A DNA stretch of 64,000 nt from Pyrenochaeta sp. MPI-SDFR-AT-0127 (Eukaryota; Ascomycota; Dothideomycetes; Pleosporales; Cucurbitariaceae): the NCBI GenBank assembly GCA_020747015.1, contig JAGTJM010000031.1:124001-188000 (forward strand). Reading direction: 5' to 3'. Under the pieces are notes generated by a model, which did no database searches, was not told the origin of the DNA, and saw only the letters and a list, made by a program, of their open reading frames with translations. Positions within the stretch are counted from its first letter, which is position 1. The number at the start of each line of letters is the position of its first letter. A program made the translations under genes and the position numbers. This document shows, in pieces, positions 1-13,109 of the stretch.

Positions 1-404
1 CGGTGAGATAGGATGACCGCAGAGCAGCCCGTCTGAGGTGCAGCCATAGCGGGGTCTGGGCTCTTGGAGAGAGCGCGAGGAAGCAGCGACGCTGCATGGG
101 CGGCATGTGCAATTGGACTCGAGGCAGGTGCGATTGGGTCAATGGCAGGCGCGATCTGCACGTCGCTGTGAGGTTTGTGCTCTTGCGCGAGGGTCTAGTC
201 GGCGCTGCAGGTCCTGGGCTATGCTGCTCCTGTTTAGAGGAGCAAGAGAGAGCACATTGTTGTCGTGAGGGCTATTAACCCAGTCGTGTCGTGCAACGTT
301 CAACAGTTTGGCGTACGAGGGGCAACCGTCATCATGGCATTGCTCGCCTGACGGTGGCGTGAACATGTGTTTGTCCTGAGGAGAAGTGAAGCCTTGCCTG
401 CCCC

Positions 405-428
405 TGTTGTTGTTGTTGTTGTTGTTGT
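405..428. repeat. (TTG)n trinucleotide microsatellite
   Basis: Eight uninterrupted TTG/GTT units on the + strand (CAA on the minus strand). It creates artificial poly-Val and poly-Thr/Asn reading frames, none of which is supported as a gene. Confidence 0.9.
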
Positions 429-1535
429 GAGGCAGCAAATTCCATTCATGAGGACCCTCGAGCATATTTTGGTAGCGAGAGAGAGTCTGACAGTAAGCGT
501 CGTCGCGACTCCTCGTCGGCGTGGTTTCACGTTGCTGAGCTGCCTTCCCCCCCCAACCCGCGCCTGTGGTTCGTCTCCTGTCGTCCAAGCTGACAAGAGA
601 CATGGGCAAGACTCTTTGACGGGTTAGACAGCGAGACGGGCAGGGCAGAGCAGCCGTCAAGAAACACCATGTCATGTGTGTGGGCCAGGGATTTTGGCAG
701 GCAAGCAAGCAGCCCATGCATTGGAGCGGTCAGCGTTCGGCAGCGAGTGCGGCGACGGTGGACGACTGACGAGTTGGCCCGGCATTGGGCAACATGGCAA
801 TCAATTCCGCGCTGCAGGGCCAAATTGTAGACCTCACCACCAGAGAGTGGGATGAAACACGCAGGAATGAAGTGCGAGGAGCAGCCGTTGTTTTGGCTGC
901 CGGGGGGCTGCGCGCGGTCATCAATCGGCGGGGGGCGCTCGGAGCAGCAGGCGAGCCCGTCGCAACGGTGCAAGGCAGCATCACCCACCCACCGACGGCC
1001 GCTTTGCACGGCTGTTTTCCGTGTGACTCTCGCTCGACGCGTGTGGGGATTGCTGCCAGTTGCATAGCGTGCTCCAAGACGCAGCTCTCCGGCCTGCAGA
1101 ACGCCGGCCTGAGGTCACGCTGCCCGTTTGTCTTTCTCCTTGCGCTCCTGGTGCCGGCCTGAGACTGGTCCACGTCCAACCCATTCGCGACCTTTTGCAT
1201 CTGTGCCCCTCTCTTTACTGCCCTTTACCCTCATCGTCGCCAAAAATTGTATGCTCAGCAACAAATCTGTCGCCGTGCACCTCCTCAACCACCACCACCA
1301 CCACCACACTGCTGTCCACCACCGCCCTACGCTCATTTACACCCTTCAATCGTTCCCGCTGCATCCCAATGCTGCTGCTGTAGGCGTGTCCCGCGGCGGC
1401 TTCGCCCATCGTCTGCTCCCGAGGCCCTCCCTCCTCGCCACAAGCAACAGCACCGCACAGCACCGCGCCCACCACCACCACACCCCCTCGACGCGTTCGC
1501 TGCCTGCCTCTTCTGCAACGCCATTCACTTTCACC

Positions 1536-1562
1536 ATGGTCTTGGGCACTGTCTGCATATAG
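1536..1562 (+). promoter_or_regulatory. Short upstream ORF (8 codons) ahead of the RIM15-type gene
   Basis: An ATG in a strong fungal context (CACC before it, G after it) opens an eight-codon frame ending in TAG, 100 nt before the main ATG at 1663. If the leader is transcribed through here, scanning ribosomes would meet it first and translation of the kinase could depend on reinitiation. The ORF is seen directly; transcription and effect are inferred. Confidence 0.4.
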
Positions 1563-1662
1563 CCAACAGTTACCGCCCCTCGGGCGGAAGCCCTTATTCC
1601 CGCCGCTCGACGGTCCCCACCAAGGCCAGCATAGTGGCAGCGAACGCATACCCACCCCAGCA

Positions 1663-4600
1663 ATGGCTGACGAGACAAAGCCGACGACGCTGCTTCCGCC
1701 AGCTGTCACGGCCCTGAAGCATGAGGCTGCCGGCTCCATTGGTCACCGCGTCAACATGGAGCGCACCGTCAGCCAAGATATGCGCGACGAGCGCGACGAT
1801 CTCAAGGAGGCAGCTGAGCACAGCTTGAACATCATCATGGACGTCGACCTCGAGGGCAAGATCCGCTATGTTACTCCCTCGTGGAAGGACGTAGTCGGCT
1901 CGCTGCCCGAGGAGGTCATTGGCAAGCCCGTCCTAGACATCATACACGGGGGCGCCGACACCTTTGCCGAGACCATCGAGTCGGTTAGGAAATACGATTC
2001 GAGAAGTCACATTGCCCGCTTCTCTGTACGGCTGGGCCCTCACTCAATTATGCACAAGAGAAAGTCAAAGCCCTCGGTCATGGAAGGGCAGGATGCAACG
2101 CCGCCATCACCCACCCAAGTAGCCGAGGAAGAAGATCACTTCTTGAATCTCGAGGCACAGGGAATCATGGTGTATGACCGGACGACTGGCGAAGAAAGTC
2201 ATGTGAGTCTCAATCTCCTGGTCTCTGAGGACCCTGCTAATCGTGCTAGACTATGTGGATGGTTCGACCGTCGATAATCAGGGAAGTGACGATCGATCTT
2301 CCCGAGATGCTTGTGGAATCGCTCGGCGTGGGTGCTGAAGTCCTGGCCCACTACCTGACTGGTCTTGCTGAGCAGGGCGCCAACGATCCTCGAAACCACC
2401 CTCCGCCACTGCCAGTCCTGTGTCGAATCTGCGAGCGACAGATTACGCCCTGGTGGTTTGAGAAACACTCTGAGCTCTGCCTTCAGGAGCATCGTGCTGA
2501 GATGGACGTTCAATTGGCCCAGGAAACCCTCGCTGAACATCGCAATGCCATTGTCAAGGTTCTGGACACCCTCGAGTCTCATAGCCAACGGTCTCGAGCT
2601 GCATCGGCAGACCCAGTACAGCCTATTCAGCCCGCAGAGTACAAAGGCTTGATCATCCATTCAACGTCGACACCATCGTCGGGTACTCCGTCTGGTCGAA
2701 ACTCTCCCGCCTCGCCTCCTTCGCGATCAAGAGAACGTTCAGAACGTTCGACCGGGTTCGGCCATCATCGTGCACGATCCTTCGCTGTTCGAAGACCTCT
2801 GGCCCGTATCGTCGAACTAGTCCTTGATCTGTGTGACACAGCTCTTGAAATCAATACACCTGCCGTAAAAGAGAGCACCCGGGGCCAGTCGATTTCGGAG
2901 ATTCGCACGCAATCGCCGCAGTCGGAAAATCGTATCTCGCAGGTCCTACAGTGGCAGTCCCCGACATCAGGCTTGTCAGATCACGGCGAGGGGCTGAAGC
3001 TGCTATGCGCAGATACGAGCAAACTAGCAAAGGCCAAGATAGATGCAGTGACGCGGCACAGGCGGGTGCTCGAGTATTCTGAACGCCTTCGGATCGAGTT
3101 TGATATCTTGGTTCAAGAGTGTATTGAGGCTGCCATCATAAAAGCTGCTCGTATCGCCGCTGGAGAGGACAGTTCTTCAGACGACGAAGAGCTCGACGCT
3201 GAGACGCCATCCGACCTCACTGACATGCCTACGGGTGAAGAAGGCATCTTCCCAGGTTCATTCGATGCACCATCAGCCATGGCACAAGCTCTACGCAACG
3301 CATCCGACATTTCGTTGCCTGCGCGATTAGGTCGTCGAGAGTCGTCTGTTGCTGGCTCCAACCGTTCCGATAGCCCACGTGGAGGGTGCCAAACCCCACG
3401 ATCGCATGCAGGTGCCATCAGTATAGCAACTCAAAGCAAGCGACACTCTATGGCTTTCGAAAGTGATGCTGGAGCCGAAAGCGACACCAGTGTGCGCTCA
3501 TCGGTACTGTCTGGTCCTCGACGAGCTGACTCCCCAGCAGCGCCTGATCCTAGTCTAGGCAGGGTAGCAAGCTCACGAGAGCGGAAGCGCAAGAGTCTTA
3601 TCCTCCCAAGTGTGCTGTCTAGCCGGCAACAGTCCCCAGCCCGGGCCATGATCCCACCATCTTCACCTCTGAGGACAACCAAACCGCGCCTTCCCAGCGG
3701 TGTTGACGGGTTACAATCTCCCATCACATCACCGGTTCTAACGCACACCGAGTTCTCGTCACCAGCTATGGCACATGCCCTCAGCCACCACCATCGGAGG
3801 CAGTCATCTACGGCCGGTTCGGACGGACCAAGACCCATCTCGCCCCGCTTGATTCCCACTACCCAACCGCAGCCTCGTGCGGTGCCGCCATCAATCAAGG
3901 ACTTCGAGATCATCAAACCTATCAGCAAGGGTGCTTTTGGCAGCGTTTACCTAGCCAAGAAGAAGTCGACTGGCGAGTACTACGCTATCAAAGTTCTCAA
4001 GAAGGCAGACATGGTGGCAAAAAATCAGGTGACCAATGTCAAGGCTGAGCGAGCCATCATGATGTGGCAAGGCGAGAGCGATTTTGTTGCAAAGCTGTAT
4101 TGGACCTTTTCGAGCAAGGACTATCTCTACTTAGTCATGGAGTATCTAAATGGCGGCGACTGTGCTTCACTGATCAAGGTGCTTGGCACACTACCTGAAG
4201 ACTGGGCCAAAAAGTACTTGGCGGAGGTTGTCCTTGGTGTAGAACATCTGCATAGTCGTAGCATTGTTCACCGCGATCTGAAACCAGACAACCTTCTCAT
4301 TGACGGCAAAGGCCATCTCAAACTCACTGACTTTGGTCTATCTCGTATGGGCATGATCGGTCGCCAAAAGCGTGCTCTCAAGTCTTCAGAGCTGGCTCCC
4401 GATCTGCTCAAGTCTGGTCCATTCCATCGCGCAACATCTGTTGGCTCCTCTCGATCTGCGTCTTTCGACCTCAACCCGTCTCCCACGCATACACCGTCCA
4501 TGGTACCCGCTTTCGGCGGAGAGCTTGGCCAGCCATCGTACTTCAGTCTGAATCGAGAGAGCTCTCAAGGCCGCGATCCCTCAAGAAGAACTTCGGGCAA

Positions 4601-7508
4601 TCGAAGTGATAGCCAGGATAGCGAAGCGTTGCAGGCCATGTTCCGTCGCTTCTCGATTGTAGACGAGTCTTTCGGCCAACCTAGAGCTCGTTCACCAATC
4701 GAAGAGGAGGCATATAGCGATGAAGGCTCACCCGATCTGTACCCAGCCCCCTCCATGAGTCAATCCGGCTTGCTCCACAACAACACCCCGCCAGCCACGT
4801 CGACGATGCCCCCTCCACCAATGGCTCTGTTCGATCCAGAAGACAATAACAGAAAATTCGTCGGCACCCCTGATTATCTAGCACCTGAGACTATCGCTGG
4901 CAACGGGCAGGACGAGCGAAGTGATTGGTGGTCTCTAGGATGTATATTGTTCGAATGTCTATACGGCTATCCTCCGTTCCACGCGGACTCGCCAGATGAG
5001 GTTTTCCAGAACATCCTCGCGCGAAAGATTGATTGGCCTGAAGACGACGATGACATCTATGACATCTCAGATGAAGCAAAGGATCTCATGAATCAACTAC
5101 TGTGTTCCGATCCTGCTCAACGCCTTGGCTCTAACAAGGACGACAAGTTTTCTAGCGGCGGCGAAGAGATTAGAAATCATCCATGGTTTGCAGATCTCAA
5201 CTGGGAGACGTTGCGGGATGACGAGGCTTCGTTCATTCCTGCTCCTGAGAACCCGGAAGATACCGAGTATTTTGACGCCAGAGGAGCTGCCATGGCCAAC
5301 TTCAGTCCGGAGTTTGAAGATCAGGGAACTTCGTCCGCAGGAACACCAAGTGCCGATTACCCCGATCGACCGCACGATGCTTTGTCCAGAGTGCGCTCAC
5401 AGATCACCGTTTCGACCATGAAGCGAGGGCTCATTCCTCTTCACATACCAGCACACGTTCGCGAGGGTAGAACACGGAGACTCAGTGAGCCCATGGCCGC
5501 GGACGACTTTGGCAACTTTAGCTATAAGAATCTACCAGTTCTGGAGAAAGCGAACAAGGACGTCATTCAGAAGCTTCGTGCAGAGGCAATGCTTCCGCAG
5601 AATAAGCCCGGGCCCGCAATTCAATCCCAGAGCGTCACATCGCCCTCGCCATCGCTTGAGAACAGCCCAATGCTACCAGGGCCGTTGAAGCGTACTCTGT
5701 CCACGAACAAGGCTACTGGGCGACCATCATCGCCATCAATTAGTGGACCGCATTCTTCACCCAGTCGTGGGTCTCAGCCATCCTCGCCTTTGCTGGTACA
5801 ATTCAGTACTGGGCAGCACCACGAGCGACGGAAGACATCGAGTAGCTCGTCTACCTTATCGCATTCGACGAGCAATCCCTCTTCCCTCCAGCCAGGCAGC
5901 TTTTTCGACCCTTCACGGCTCTCGGGTTTAAGGCCATCGCCAGAGGCTGTGTCACCCATCAAGCTTTCAAAAACGCCATCTGCACCATCTGGAACGTTTC
6001 CTGAGAGACTTATACCTGGGCAGCGTCAGCCTTCCGTGAGTCAAGCCAGCGCTTCGTCGCCACGTGCCAGATCCCAGACCTTGGGCTCTCAAGAAGACGA
6101 TGTTGTACGCGACTTGCTACCCGGTCATTATAAGCGGCGCAGCCAAGTACTCGATGTATCGCCATCCTCATCAGACACGGAGGACTCTCGAGCTAAAGCG
6201 CTTCTTCGTGTGCAAAGGCGGAGGCAAAGCTCTCGTAGGCTCTCACAGATTAGCTTTGGCGACGGTCCATTCTTCCGCCCCTTGGATGTTCTGATCTGTG
6301 AAGATCACCCAGTCTCACGGCTTGTCATGGAAAAGTTGCTGGAGAAGCTGCGCTGTCGCACCTTGACAGTCACCAATGGCTCAGAAGCCATACGTTATGC
6401 TATGGGCGAGGTCAAATTCGATGTGATCATGATGGAGTTCAGGCTGCCACAAGTGAATGGTGCGGATGTGGCTCGCATGATACGCGATACAAAGAACGCC
6501 AATACGCACACGCCTATTGTCGCAGTCACGGGGTATCTCAAAGAACTTCAAGCGCCACACTATTTCGACGCACTCATTGAGAAGCCACCTACTATCGCTA
6601 AGCTTACGGACACCCTGGGAAGATTATGCCAATGGAAAGCACCCCCACCAAATTGGACGCCAAGCCAAATGTATCCGTCAATAATGCCATCAGGACTTCG
6701 ACAGGAGTCGACACGCCAGGAAGACAGCCCAACATCGAATTCCTCTGGTTTCCCACCAGTGCCTTCTGGCAGTTATCGGGGGTCCAGCCGCGAAGATTCA
6801 ATTAGCTCAAGCTTCTTTGGCGACAACGACAGCCGTGCAAGCGAGGACGTGCCTGTCATCATCGCTCGTCACAACGCAGATGATTGGCGCGAGCGAGATA
6901 TTGCTCGCGCTATGAGTGGTCTGGGGATTACGGATGATGCAGCGAGCGTCGATCCCAAGGCGATCGTGCAGAAGCGAGTTGGTCCACCTGACCTACCCCA
7001 CGAAACTTCTGCCCCGGCCGTTCTCGAGGAAGCAACTATTCGACGACAACGATCTGCTGAGCAGGTTGGTGCTAAGCGCCGCATACTCGAGACGCGGAGA
7101 CATGAGTCGGCAGAATCTGGCGACGATGAAGACGACGAATTGGGGCACGTCAGTGTCCGCACCCGCAGCCCCAAGTCACGGCCTAAGTCGACTTCCAAGC
7201 TGGGTATCGAGATGATGCGCACCAACAGCAGAGGTAGCGTCATTTCCGTCGAAGACATTGGCCACCCTGACTCGACACTCCCATCTTCCCCGCCTCCCAT
7301 GATCACTGAAGACCGAATCGCTGAAGAACGTGAGGGTAACCTTGCTGGCCCCGGGGTTCCCAATATGGGCCTACACACACCGCCAGAGATCTTCCCCGCA
7401 ATACCCGGTGATGCAGTAGCCGAATTCGCATTGGAGACACCCAAGGCGGACGAGGCCACCACACCAGACCTAGACCCTACGCCACGAGCAAGCACAGGAG
7501 GCGCATAG
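1663..7508 (+). CDS. rim15: RIM15-type PAS/zinc-finger/kinase/receiver protein
   Basis: Two exons: 1663-2202 and 2250-7508, intron 2203-2249 with GTGAGT donor, TGCTAAT branch and TAG acceptor, giving 1932 aa. Order: PAS-like region (about 55-190), a Cys-x2-Cys...His...Cys motif (about 238-257), long Ser/Pro-rich linkers, an AGC/NDR-like kinase from about 732 (invariant Lys 761, HRD Asp 856, DFG Asp 874), a roughly 170-residue insert before the GTPDYLAPE segment, and a receiver-like domain from about 1525. This order is that of yeast Rim15 and S. pombe Cek1, which act below TORC1/PKA to promote quiescence, stress survival and, in moulds, conidiation-related traits. The receiver has Glu (about 1576) where the phospho-accepting Asp normally sits. 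The ATG context is good and no upstream in-frame exon is evident. Identification is firm; the role is from the family. Confidence 0.95.
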
Positions 7509-8696
7509 GATGGCCGTCTTACTCTTTTCTTTGTCAAATTGTTTCTTTTTATCTTTTCTTCGAAAGTTTTGAAATTTGAGTATAAACCTTTCTGTGAGAG
7601 AGCATGGTGTTGGTGGTGTTTCTAATGGTAGTGCACCGTGAAACAGGTTTGGTGAAATAATCTGGAACTTTTGGCGTCATTTTTGTCGTTGACTTTGCCT
7701 CTGTTTTCGTATCTTTGGTTTTCCGTTCTTGTTGGCTTAATTGTGGTTCAAACTTTATGTTTTTCCCACCGCCCGCGTGTGATTGTTTGCGAATCATTTT
7801 GCCGTTCTTTGTTTTTTTAAAGTGGGCATTTCCAGGCGCTGCATTTGCGGTCAATCCCTTTCCACAACGGGGCATTTCGTGGGCATTTGCAAAACAGAGT
7901 TCTTGGCAACTTGTGCTTGTAAACTCTCTCGTTTCTCTTGCTTGGCCGTCGTGTCACGTTGGAATGGATGTGTGTGAATGTGCAGCAAATCTGGAGGCGC
8001 TCGCCTGTTTTCCTACTCTTTTTCCTCTTCTTCACACCTTTGTTACATATACTTTGACCCAAATTCTCTCCTTGTCTTTTTTTTCCTATTACCTACACCC
8101 TTCCATGAAAAGGGGTTGTAAAGGAGATTTTCTCTCTCTCTCTCTCTCGAAATTGCTACAAAGTGCTATATATTAGCACTTCACTTTGTCATTCGCTTTA
8201 TACCCGCCACTCGCTTGCTCGCTCGCTTCCAGACGGCTAGACTGTCTGCGTCTGTGCGATTTGCACAAATTGGAACACTTTTGGAATCGCTTCTGTTTTT
8301 TCTTTTGTTCTCGCTCTGGGGTTCGGTGGAAAGGGGGAGGGTGCCTGCTGGGACTTGGTTTTCATGCAACGGGACGGGTGGGTGGTTTTTTTTTGTTACA
8401 GCTCGTTCAAAGTTTATGGTTTTGGACTAAGAGTGAGAGTTACAAAGAAGGCTACATCATTGATGAAATAAGAATGGAATATTATTTTCGCTTATGCGAA
8501 AAAAATAATCCTGTGTTGTGTGCATTTATTGACTCTTTGTGAATGTGGAAAAGGATATTCTTAGCTGTGTTTTGGGCGTAAGTTTGTTTTGCTATGTTAT
8601 GCTCTGCTATGATGCTAACTATAAGCTTCCTGTTTACACAAACCCTTGCTCCACGTCCCTGCCCGTCTCGTTATCCCCTCAAGATGCCACTCTCTC
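7509..8696. other. Convergent intergenic region, T-rich, no gene seen
   Basis: Lies between the 3' ends of the kinase and mannosidase genes and probably carries both 3' UTRs and polyadenylation signals. The + strand is very T-rich with a (TC)n tract at about 8129-8148. Open frames here translate to Phe/Leu/Ser-rich strings without recognisable domains. Confidence 0.6.
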
Positions 8697-11600
8697 CTAC
8701 TTCTTAAGAACAAGTTTGTACGTCGCGATTTCAAACGCCCTCAACTCAATCTTGACACCCTCGCTACCTTTGCCATCACCATCTAGAACCTCCATGTCTC
8801 CCATGTGCATGATGCCTGCGCTCAAATCCTCCAGCTCGTCTTCCAGTGCATTGACCTTGACCACCTTCTTGACAGGGACATCGCCCCAAGTAAGCACGCC
8901 TTTGCTCTTGCCGCCCAGCGCGTCATAGATGCGCAGGATAACGCTATGGCCCTTTTTAATAGGTAGCTCACCTCTCGACACGTCTTCGTCGTCTTCGCCA
9001 CGCTTGATAGTGTCGATGATGAGATTGGGAGCGCCGTGGATGTGGAATGAGTTCAACAGCGATGGGCTTGACGAGGTAGCCCTGTGGCCTACAATCTTAA
9101 GCGGGTTGTTGAATTCAAAGGCTTTGCGGATTGTCGCTTCGTTCAGCGGTCCTGCGTGTGGGAAGATGGCGTAGCGCGTCTTGTGGTGACCCATGTCTGC
9201 GTGGCCGTCTGGGGCTTTAGGAGCTCGCAGGAGCGAGAGGCGCATTACGTTGCCTGCGACCGCGAAGCCGTACTTGCTGTCGTTCAGGATGGATACACCA
9301 TAGGTAGCTTCGCTCAGATCAGCCCATTTGTGCACGCAGACTTCGAATTTGGCCATGTCCCATGTAGTGTTGTAGTGGGTTGGTCGGCGAACGATGCCGA
9401 ATTGCGTTTCGTAGCTTGCTTCGGTGTTTACAATGTCGACTGGGAATTCAACCTTGAGGAACTTCATGGTTTCGTGCCACTCAATCTCGGCGGAGATTTC
9501 AAGGGCTGTTGGTGCGTTGCCAATAGCGGCAGGCAGGGAGATGGTAGTCTTAATCCACGACTTGTCTGAGATCTTGGTTTCAATATCAAGGGATACGCAG
9601 TGGATGCTGTCCTCTGAGATTGTGACCTTGGACGGCGACAGCTCTTGCCGAGAGTTGAGGTGATACACTTCAACGTCCCAGGCTTGCCAGTAGAGCGGCT
9701 TATCATCAAATATAACAAGTTGGGCGGCCTTTTTGCCCTTGGGGATGAGCTCACGGTCTGCCAAGATATCGTAGAGCGAAGTGATGGCACCACCAGAGAC
9801 TTCGACGATAAATTGGGTGTTGCGCAGCTCGAAAACATTTGGTCGGATTTCTTTGACGGATGCGATGCTTGCGGAGTAGGGCGAGGCGAGAGGGCGCACA
9901 TTCATAGCACCCAACCCATAACCGTGAGCAAGGCCATAAGAAGCCTGGCTCACAGCATTGGGCAGTTTAACAATCTCGGTGCGTTGCCAGGGTAGAGTGT
10001 TCAACGCAACAAGCTTGCTATCTGAGGTCAAGTTTGAAAGACCATCGAAGCCAAGCTCGGACAACGCTTCAGCCAGAAGTCTCTCGCCAGTCCCGAATAC
10101 CTGGGCGTATATCTAACCCAATTAGTGGAGGGTTCTTAGAGGCAGTCGATTTTGACTTACTTTATCTGAATCATCGTAGCACATCTCGATAGAGCTTCCA
10201 GGCAAACAATCGTGGAACTGACACAGCAGGACATTCTCCCACATATCATCAATATCCTTCTTGGGATACTTGTACGAGCTTCGCTTTCCAAAGCCATTCT
10301 TGATAGTGGCCAAGGTCGCTAGATACTCGATATCTCGCAGCATGATCTCAGACTTCCGGTTGTTCCGTTTGTTGTTTGATTGGGTGGTGTATGTACCACG
10401 ATGGAGCTCAAAGTATAACTCGCCATACCATGTTACTAGCTCTGTACCTTTCTCCACCTTCTTTTCTAATCGATCAAAAAAGTCATCGGCTGAGTCGCCA
10501 AGCTTGAGGCGCGGTAGTAGCCCGCTCTTGTCGCTGATGCCACGGCATCGCCGGAGTTTCTCAAGATGTTGCCAGGTAGGCCCGCCTCCACCATCGCCTT
10601 TCCCAAAGACAAGTAGAGATGACTTGTCCTGATCAAGGGACTTGTGTTGTGTGACGCTCCTCCGTACGTCACCGAAGTTTGCTTCGGCTGTATATGTTTC
10701 TGAAGGCGGCATGTGGCAGATGACTTGGCTGTTGTCAAGCGCAACCCAGTTGAAGGTTGTATGGGGGAAGTTGTTGATGTTGTTCCAGCTCAATTTCTGA
10801 GTCAAGAACCTGGTCATTCCTGATATGCGGCAGACTTGGGGGAGTTGGGTAGAGTAGCCAAAGGTATCTGGGAGCCAGAAAGTGCGGCATCGCTGACCGA
10901 ACCTGCTCTCAAAGTATCGTTGACCGTAGAGGAACTGCCTAATCAAGGATTCTCCGCCAGGTAAATTAGTGTCATGCTCGACCCAGCTGCCACCAATGGG
11001 CTGGAAGCTGCCTTCCTTGACCTTCTTCTTGACTCGATCAAAAGTAGATGGATAGTCTTGCTCAAGCCACTTGTATTGCTGTGCCTGCGAGCAGCAGAAG
11101 CGTAGCTCTGGATATCGGTCGATGAGGTCGCACTGGCTGGACCACGAACGATTGACCTTACGCTTGGTCTCAGCGAACGGCCATAGCCAACATGTATCGA
11201 TGTGGCAATACCCAATGCCAGTCACAAGGGCTTCCTTGTCGCTATCATACACCTTGTGTGAATCTGCGTCTCCAACATACTCGCGTGCAATCTTGCGAGC
11301 GGCGACAATGCTTTCTTTGCTTCCACTGCCGGCAATGAAAGTTTCGATGATACGGTTAGCGATTTGTTGGGCGTCATGGGCTTCAATTGAATCTCCAGGG
11401 AACTCGCGAGCGGCGTCTGCGATTGATCAGTTTCTCTAACACCCAATGTCTCCTGGCCATTCTCACCTGATATCTCCCAGAAATCAAAGTACAAGCCCCT
11501 TGCTTCCAAATTGACCGCTACAATCTCTGCAGTGTGCAACTGGAAGTATCTGTTTGGGTCTGGTGGCTGAATCGAGTCCCCGCCTGGTGCATTGCCAAAC

Positions 11601-12178
11601 ATGCCGTTGCACGCCATCTCGATATAAAAAGTATGCTCCTTCCCGTCCCGGAATGCCTTGGGCAATATCCATTGTGTCCGCTCACCACCACCAGTTAGTC
11701 CATGTACAGTATGCCCATCTTCAGTCCAGATCAAGCCCTCGTTGTTTGCGTCCCAGACGAACTCAAGATGCTCCTTCTTCAGCAAGTCCTTGGGGACGGT
11801 AAGCTGGACCTTGAACCAGTGTGTCGACCAGCTAGGACCAAAAGATTCGCCAACCTTGGTGGGATGAAAGGCATGGGAGGTAGCGTCTTTGAAGAGGGGG
11901 CGGGAAAGGTTTGGTGGTGAATAAACAGACAGCTTGATGTAGTCGGTGCCGGATGCGCGGCCTTCGTTGAGCTTGCTAGGCACTGTATCAGAATGATATC
12001 AAAGTGGATGAATTATGATTATGGGTATTGTGAAGCTCTAGGAAGCTCACCCAATAAGACCTTGCTCTCTGTACTGTCCGCCATCAACAAACTGGCGCAA
12101 GCGGTCCTGGTAGATGCGGTGGATCTGCTTGCCGACGGGCCCAGCCGCCAGCAGCGGGTAGTCTTTCGACACGGACAT
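8697..12178 (-). CDS. ams1: GH38 alpha-mannosidase, vacuolar/cytosolic Ams1 type
   Basis: Four exons on the minus strand: 12178-12051, 11975-11467, 11416-10161, 10112-8697; 1102 aa, close to the usual Ams1 length. Each intron is about 50-75 nt with GT..AG ends, and all joins keep frame. The catalytic domain opens with a zinc-binding His-Ile-Asp motif (His 284, Asp 286) and has the nucleophile in WLPDTFGYS (Asp 396). The C-terminal half is the beta-rich mannosidase region. There is no signal peptide, as expected for Ams1, which in yeast is made in the cytosol and carried to the vacuole by the Cvt/autophagy route to degrade free oligosaccharides. The first intron has two nearby AG acceptors; only the one giving 11975 avoids an immediate stop. 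Family is certain; vacuolar targeting is inferred. Confidence 0.95.
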
Positions 12179-13109
12179 GTTGCGATGTGCTTCTCCGCCC
12201 ATGATTGAAGCTGCAAGAAACTGTCTGACGATGTGTATATAGAGTTATTCAATCGGTCAGCTGCGGAGACACGCGGCTCTTGTACCTTGCATGAGCTGTC
12301 CCATGATTCGAGCTCGAGCTCCCAGCTCTCCCCGCATCTTGGCGAATATGTCCAAGCTCCCATATCGATATCATCTGGCTCCACTTTGGACGACGACTGC
12401 ATGTCTTTGCCGCCGTTTCCGGATCCATCTGTACCTACAGATGATGGCTGTGAGTAGTCATTCGCTAGGTTTGTGGCGTGTTACGTGCACGTGGAGCCTG
12501 TTCCCATAACTGCATGACCTGTGAATGGACGAGCATGGCCCAACTCGATGCTGTACGACATTGTTAGATAATGCGTTTTGTCTAATGTTGCTGCATCATG
12601 GAAGCAAAGATAGGCAGGTTGAAGTAAGTAGACAAAGGATTATAGACTCGAGTGTTGTTGAGCAGGCGGACACCTTCTCCAGGTGATGTGGTAGAAAGCA
12701 CATTCTAGCTCGGAGTGGTTAAAGTCAAGGTACTACCTGGAGGGTTTGAGTCAACGGTGAAACATTGCAGAGAGCCATCATGACCAAAGATATGAGCCAC
12801 ACACATTGCTAGATTTATACCATCATCCATTGGGAAGGTATCAACCAGTGAATAGCAGCTGAATCAGGACAGGTGATGTAAAGCACACAGTAGGGTGCAA
12901 TCTAAATCATTGCTTGTCCAGTTGACCATTTTTACTCCTGCGTTACAACAGCTCCACAAGTACTGCAACATGCATTCTGTGTTCGATTTAACGTGATCAA
13001 TGTACTATCCAAACGCCTGTTCATGCCATTCTTATCCAGGCCGTTATGCTTCTTCCCATTCCATTCTACAGAACGAGCGTGCCGAAAGCAGGTTTTGCTA
13101 GCTACCAAT
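12179..13109. other. Promoter side of the mannosidase gene and 3' flank of sec9, no gene seen
   Basis: About 930 bp. Small open frames on both strands (for example around 12233-12457) are short, lack domains and partly mirror the first mannosidase exon. Nothing further is supported. Confidence 0.5.

Larger units (their letters stand above)
1..1662. other. Upstream region and probable long leader of the RIM15-type kinase gene
   Basis: No convincing gene is seen. Both strands are open for long stretches, but the translations are low-complexity (His/Pro/Ser-rich) and come from simple repeats: a (TTG)n tract at 405-428 and a (CAC)n tract at about 1288-1308. From about 1200 to 1660 the + strand is strongly pyrimidine-rich, as in leaders of filamentous fungal genes. 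A short upstream ORF lies at 1536-1562 and is listed separately. Confidence 0.6.

Noticed and set aside
1128..1739. Several long overlapping frames on both strands before the RIM15-type gene
   Set aside because: Translations are poly-His, poly-Pro or poly-Val runs from trinucleotide repeats and CT-rich leader sequence; no domains, and frames on both strands are open alike.
5097..5421. Open frames on both strands inside the RIM15 kinase region
   Set aside because: They shadow the confirmed kinase reading frame, which carries the conserved motifs.
12019..12402. 127-codon minus-strand frame over the first mannosidase exon
   Set aside because: It overlaps the true first exon (12051-12178) in another frame; only the chosen frame joins the GH38 protein and starts at a good ATG.
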